A DNA stretch of 64,000 bases from Paucimonas lemoignei (lineage in GTDB: Bacteria > Pseudomonadota > Gammaproteobacteria > Pseudomonadales > Pseudomonadaceae): contig LS483371.1 of assembly GCA_900475325.1 (NCBI GenBank), positions 930,001 to 994,000 on the forward strand, read 5' to 3'. The translations under genes were made by a program, and so were the position numbers. Of the stretch, positions 60,808 through 64,000 are shown piece after piece. Within the stretch, counting starts at the first letter, position 1; every line of letters begins with the position of its first letter. The notes below the pieces were generated by a model. The model was not told the origin of the DNA. It was given only the letters and a program-made list of their open reading frames with translations, and did not search any database.

Positions 60808-61692
60808 ATGGCTCTGATCCTGAGTGCGCTGATGCTGTTGGCTGCTGCCGTGCTGTTGCTCGCCAACCTGGCGCGCCAGCGGCGTAACGAGCGCCAGGTG
60901 GTGCAGCGTCTGCAAGGGCAGATGATTCGCGAAAGTCGTATCGGCAGTTGGTTGCGTCTGCTGGGTGATACGCCATTGGGCCAGCGCACGGTCAGCCTGG
61001 ATAACGAAACCCAGGTGCTGCTCAACCGCATCGGCTGGCGCCGGGCGAGCAAGCGTTCGTTGTTTGCGGCTTGCCAGATTGGCGTCCCGGCGGCGGCACT
61101 GGGCATCACCATCGTGCTGCAGATGCTGTTTTTTCCGGACGTCGAGCATGCGCTGATCGCGCCGATGTTTGCCCTGGGCGCGGGCTACCTGTTGCCCAAA
61201 CGTGTGCTGGCGGCAGCGGCTCTGCGTCGGCAGAAACAGATCGTGGTGGAGATTTCCACGTTTATCCCGCTGTTGCGCATCCTGTTCGAATCCGGCCTGG
61301 CGGTGGAGCAGTCGTTGCGGGTGCTCAGCAACGAGGGCAAGGAATTGCTGCCGGTGCTGTCCTCGGAAATCAACCTGATCCTGACCCGTGTCGACTCCGG
61401 CCTTGAGCTCGGTGAAGAGCTGCGCAAGACCGCCGTGCTGCTGGCGGTGGACGAATTCAGCGACACCTGCGTGATCCTCAATCAACTGATCCAGCAGGGC
61501 GGTGGCGCGATGAAGTCGTTGCTGTCGCTCAAGCAACTGATCGACGACCGTCGCCTGACACGCCTGCAGGAATACATCTCCAAGCTGTCGGCAAAGATGT
61601 CAGTGGTGATGATGGTGTTTCTGTTTCCAGCGTTGCTGATCGTTCTGGCGGGACCGGGGTTTACCGCGATCAGCCGGGCGTTGGGGTCGTGA
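60808..61692 (+). CDS. tadC: Pilus platform protein TadC
   Basis: 294 residues, the second GspF-like platform protein. An N-terminal helix is followed by a cytoplasmic T2SSF domain (EISTFIPLLRILFESGLAVEQSLRVLSNEG, EFSDTCVILNQLIQQGGGAMKSL) and C-terminal membrane helices (MSVVMMVFLFPALLIVLAGPGF). ATG at 60808, one base after the tadB stop. A REP pair separates it from tadD. Confidence 0.95.
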   Translation: MALILSALMLLAAAVLLLANLARQRRNERQVVQRLQGQMIRESRIGSWLRLLGDTPLGQRTVSLDNETQVLLNRIGWRRASKRSLFAACQIGVPAAALGITIVLQMLFFPDVEHALIAPMFALGAGYLLPKRVLAAAALRRQKQIVVEISTFIPLLRILFESGLAVEQSLRVLSNEGKELLPVLSSEINLILTRVDSGLELGEELRKTAVLLAVDEFSDTCVILNQLIQQGGGAMKSLLSLKQLIDDRRLTRLQEYISKLSAKMSVVMMVFLFPALLIVLAGPGFTAISRALGS

Positions 61693-61728
61693 TTTGGGCA
61701 GGGTTGCGTGCCGTGATGGATATTCCAT

Positions 61729-61821
61729 GTGGGAGCGAATTCATTCGCGAAAGCGGCATGTCAGTCGACATCTGTTCATCGAATGTACTTGCCCCTTCGC
61801 GAATGAATTCGCTCCCACAGG
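61729..61821. repeat. REP inverted pair inside the tad operon
   Basis: TGTGGGAGCGAATTCATTCGC faces GCGAATGAATTCGCTCCCACA, near-perfect. It lies in the 159-base gap between tadC and tadD, where it could affect mRNA stability and polarity. Confidence 0.93.
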
Positions 61822-61851
61822 TTTTGCGTTTGCTTTGAAAGGAAATAAATC

Positions 61852-62532
61852 ATGAAAACCCTGATCGCCGCACTGGCCTTCGCATTGCTTACCGGATGCG
61901 CCAGCGATGGCAGCGCACCCTGGCTGCTGCCGTTGAACACCGGCGTTTGCCCCAAGCCTGATTCCGATCAACAACTGGCGCTGAATCTGGCCCAGGACAT
62001 GGCCGATGAAGGTCGCCTGCACGCCAGCCTTGCCCACCTCGAAAGCCTGCCGAACAGCCTGGGCGAGGTGCGTTTGCGCAAGGCCCGGGTGATGCGTCTA
62101 TTGGGCAGCAATGAGGCCGAGCCGCTGTACCGCAGTCTGCTGGGCACCTGCCGCGCCGCCGAAGGCGAACATGGCCTCGGGCAACTGGCGGCGGCCCGAG
62201 GTGACAATGCACTGGCGCAGCAACACCTGCTGGCGGCGGTCAAGCTGGCGCCCACCGATGAGAAAATTCGCAACGATCTGGGGGTGGTCTACCTCAATCA
62301 ATTGAAACTCGATCAAGCCAGGTTCCAGTTCCTGACCGCCATGGAGCTCAAGCAATCCGACCCGCTGGCGGCCATGAACCTGGTGACCTTGTTGATCTAT
62401 CAGGACAACTGGAAACAGGCCGCGCAACTGGTCACCCGCGCCGGGCTTTCACCTCAGCAAGTCAGCGAAGCCCAGGCCCGGGCGCAGCAATTGAAACCGC
62501 CGCCGCACCCTGAACAACGGAGCCCGACATGA
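61852..62532 (+). CDS. tadD: Pilus lipoprotein TadD (TPR)
   Basis: 226 residues. Lipoprotein signal with lipobox LTGC (Cys16), then a TPR-type helical repeat domain (LAHLESLPNSLGEVRLRKARVMRLLG, LLAAVKLAPTDEKIRNDLGVVYLNQ). TadD is thought to help the secretin assemble. AAAGGA lies before ATG 61852. It overlaps the next gene as ATGA. Confidence 0.92.
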   Translation: MKTLIAALAFALLTGCASDGSAPWLLPLNTGVCPKPDSDQQLALNLAQDMADEGRLHASLAHLESLPNSLGEVRLRKARVMRLLGSNEAEPLYRSLLGTCRAAEGEHGLGQLAAARGDNALAQQHLLAAVKLAPTDEKIRNDLGVVYLNQLKLDQARFQFLTAMELKQSDPLAAMNLVTLLIYQDNWKQAAQLVTRAGLSPQQVSEAQARAQQLKPPPHPEQRSPT

Positions 62533-62792
62533 AACGTGAACTCGTCTGCCTCGCCGTTTTGAGCCTGGCATCCAGCGCCTGGGCGATTGAGCCCGGCCCG
62601 TCATCAAAGCAACAGAAACAGACTGAAGCCTGGCTGCAACTGCAACCCAGCGCCAAAGCCGCCTCGCCCACCCCGCAAACCGCCACCCCGGCCGAACGGG
62701 ACCTCAGCCTGCAGCGTTGGTTGAACAGCTATGAACACGAGATTCCAGAGTTTTTTGATCAGGAGAAGGGCGGGAAGATTTCGGGGAAGTGA
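62529..62792 (+). CDS. DUF3613 small periplasmic protein of the tad operon
   Basis: 87 residues with a signal peptide (ends SSAWA) and a short DUF3613 segment (EAWLQLQPSAKAASPTPQTATPAERDLSLQRWLNSYEHEIPEFF). The same small gene follows tadD in P. aeruginosa (PA4298). Function unknown. It overlaps the tadD stop by 4 bases and is the last gene of the plus-strand operon; in P. aeruginosa tadG would follow. Confidence 0.88.
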   Translation: MKRELVCLAVLSLASSAWAIEPGPSSKQQKQTEAWLQLQPSAKAASPTPQTATPAERDLSLQRWLNSYEHEIPEFFDQEKGGKISGK

Positions 62793-63552
62793 TCGGCAGA
62801 TCTGGTTTTTATGCAGGAGCTGCAGTTCCGACAAATCAAAGCACTGCGCCTTGAATCGAGTAGCAACAACAGCATCCAGGTGCTGCTGAGTCAGGTTCCG
62901 TCCTGACGGCCGGGTCACTTTTGGTGCCAAAAGTAACCAAAACCTCTGCGCTGGCGTACGGCCCCCGCTTCGCGGCGGTACCTTCGCTCCGGCACCGTGG
63001 GGCGGGCACGCGCCGACGGGCCATCCATGGCCCAACGGCGCTCGCTCGGCATCCATGCAGAGCGACCCACCCCACGGCACCTCCACTCAGCCTCCCGACG
63101 CGCATTTTGCGTCGTCTGGGAAATCGTGGCAGGAAAAGCCAAAGCAAATCTGCTTTGCAGATTTCTCCAGCATGACTTCACTTCTTCCTGACCCACACCC
63201 TGCTTTTGATTCTGGAGACCTGCGCAAAATGTATGGGCGACACAAATTGCGACTTGTGGCCGGCCGAGCGCAGGTATTGCGCAGTGGGCAACCCGGCAAG
63301 GATGCCGGGTTAGCCGCACCGGGCCATGGATGGCCCATTGCGGCGGCCCACGGAGCAATGCCGGAGCGAGGGAAGTCTGAGCCTTGGCGAAGACCCGGAC
63401 AAAGGAGCGGGAGCGCTTTGGTTACTTTCGCGCCTCGAAAGTGACGCGCCGTAAGGGCGCAAAGGTGAATCAGCGTCGCCGCCGCTGCTGGATATGCATG
63501 GTATTAGGGCTCCCCCAACAGAGTATCTACAGGTCCTCAGTTTTGCTCGACG
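62793..63552. other. Gap with a large Pseudomonas inverted-repeat element, no gene
   Basis: 760 bases with no supported gene. The element at 62908-63447 is listed separately. The rest (62793-62907, and 63448-63552) shows nothing I can assign. Several open frames are present, but they follow the repeat symmetry and lack ribosome sites. Confidence 0.6.
62908..63447. repeat. About 0.5 kb imperfect inverted-repeat element
   Basis: The left end GGTCACTTTTGGTGCCAAAAG.. and right end ..TTACTTTCGCGCCTCGAAAGTGAC are mirror copies; each side also has TTCGCTCCGGCA/TGCCGGAGCGA and GGGCCATCCATGGCCC / GGGCCATGGATGGCCC. The centre contains GACGCGCATTTTGCGTC and AAATCTGCTTTGCAGATTT palindromes. Elements of this form are common between Pseudomonas genes, where their frames are often called as spurious short proteins. 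Confidence 0.75.
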
Positions 63553-64000
63553 TCAGTTGGCCCCCACCCGCTGGCGATTCGGCGACAGCGCCAGGGCCAG
63601 CTGCGTGCGGTTGTGCATGTGGGTCAGGCGCAAGACTTGTGATACGTACAGCTTCACCGTGTTCTCGGTAATGCCCAGCTCGCAGCCGATCTGGTAGTTG
63701 GTCTGACCTTTGGCGACCAATCGCGCGACATCCTGCTGGCGTGGTGAAAGCGGGGCGAACAGGGCCGAGGTGTCCATATCGGGCTCGCTGCTGACGTGAC
63801 CTGCAGCTTCGGCCAGCAACGGGCGTTGCACTCGATCGAGGTCCTGATACAAGTCATCGATGGACGCCGCGAGAAACTGCAGCTTTTCGTTCAGGTTGCC
63901 CAATTGCTGATAGTTTTTCTGCCGCTCTTGCAGCACCGCTTCCTGGCGCTGGATGCCCTGAAGTACGTCTTCAAGGTCGACCGGTTTCTGGTAGTAATCA
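63553..64000 (-). CDS. pprB: PprB-like LuxR-family response regulator, 3' part (partial)
   Basis: The gene runs off the right edge; about 148 C-terminal residues are present. The first visible part, DYYQKPVDLEDVLQGIQRQEAV, is the end of a receiver domain with the conserved Lys-Pro. A helical linker follows, then a LuxR-type HTH (LSPRQQDVARLVAKGQTNYQIGCELGITENTVKLYVSQVLRL). In P. aeruginosa, PprB sits at this end of the flp-tad locus and activates it, so the name is by position and type. Confidence 0.8.
   Translation of the reverse strand, partial: DYYQKPVDLEDVLQGIQRQEAVLQERQKNYQQLGNLNEKLQFLAASIDDLYQDLDRVQRPLLAEAAGHVSSEPDMDTSALFAPLSPRQQDVARLVAKGQTNYQIGCELGITENTVKLYVSQVLRLTHMHNRTQLALALSPNRQRVGAN

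Noticed and set aside
62921..63444. Several 60-150-codon open frames on both strands
   Set aside because: All lie within the inverted-repeat element, mirror each other and have no ribosome sites. Similar frames elsewhere in Pseudomonas are annotation artefacts.

Overview
The window is chromosomal DNA from a Pseudomonas, most likely of the fluorescens/syringae lineage. Support comes from high-GC codon use, the gene order retS-purD-purH-fis-dusB-(zinc ribbon)-prmA-accC-accB-aroQ-dsbD-gcbA-DUF2333-NUDIX-SUI1-speA (the arrangement known from P. aeruginosa), a Flp/Tad pilus locus next to a PprB-like regulator, and many Pseudomonas-style REP inverted pairs (GTGGGAGCGAAYTC.., GTAGGAGCTGCCGA.., GTGGGACCGGCTTTAGCC..). 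The species cannot be fixed from sequence alone.

Layout. (1) 1-8263: a copper protein pair (DUF2946 protein, PCu(A)C chaperone) and a divergent cobalamin locus, cobL-cbiD-cobK on minus and cobG-cobH-cobI-cobJ(CbiG fusion) on plus, which together make most of the corrin ring. (2) 8764-10881: three adjacent genes of unknown function that look like distant paralogues of one another, behind an AT-rich leader with a terminator-like hairpin. (3) 10912-27941: a conserved core block, nearly all on minus: MarC transporter, the hybrid kinase RetS, purine synthesis, Fis/DusB, PrmA, acetyl-CoA carboxylase biotin subunits, AroQ, DsbD and the diguanylate cyclase GcbA. (4) 28224-31163: a type VI secretion module (DUF2515 protein, membrane protein, Hcp, small Hcp-linked protein) inserted between gcbA and the DUF2333 gene. 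(5) 31348-35698: DUF2333, NUDIX, SUI1 and speA. (6) 35777-40373: an antibacterial island with an S-type-pyocin-like toxin carrying a colicin E3-type rRNase domain, a small presumed immunity protein, an unknown coiled-coil protein, and a divergent orphan VgrG. (7) 40382-49946: MATE transporter, a bacterial alpha-2-macroglobulin lipoprotein, a small membrane protein and PbpC. (8) 50305-53845: a Gly/Thr-repeat lipoprotein followed by a TpsB/FhaC-type outer-membrane transporter. (9) 54197-64000: a single-domain response regulator, the Flp pilin, the rcpC-rcpA-tadZ-tadA-tadB-tadC-tadD-DUF3613 operon, a roughly 0.5 kb intergenic inverted-repeat element, and the 3' part of a pprB-like regulator.

The parts most worth attention are the three-paralogue operon, the E3-type bacteriocin with an immunity protein that does not resemble Im3 and an extra third gene, the Hcp-linked module, and a TpsB transporter whose neighbour has no visible TPS secretion domain. 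All domain and family calls rest on reading the sequence; no database search was run.
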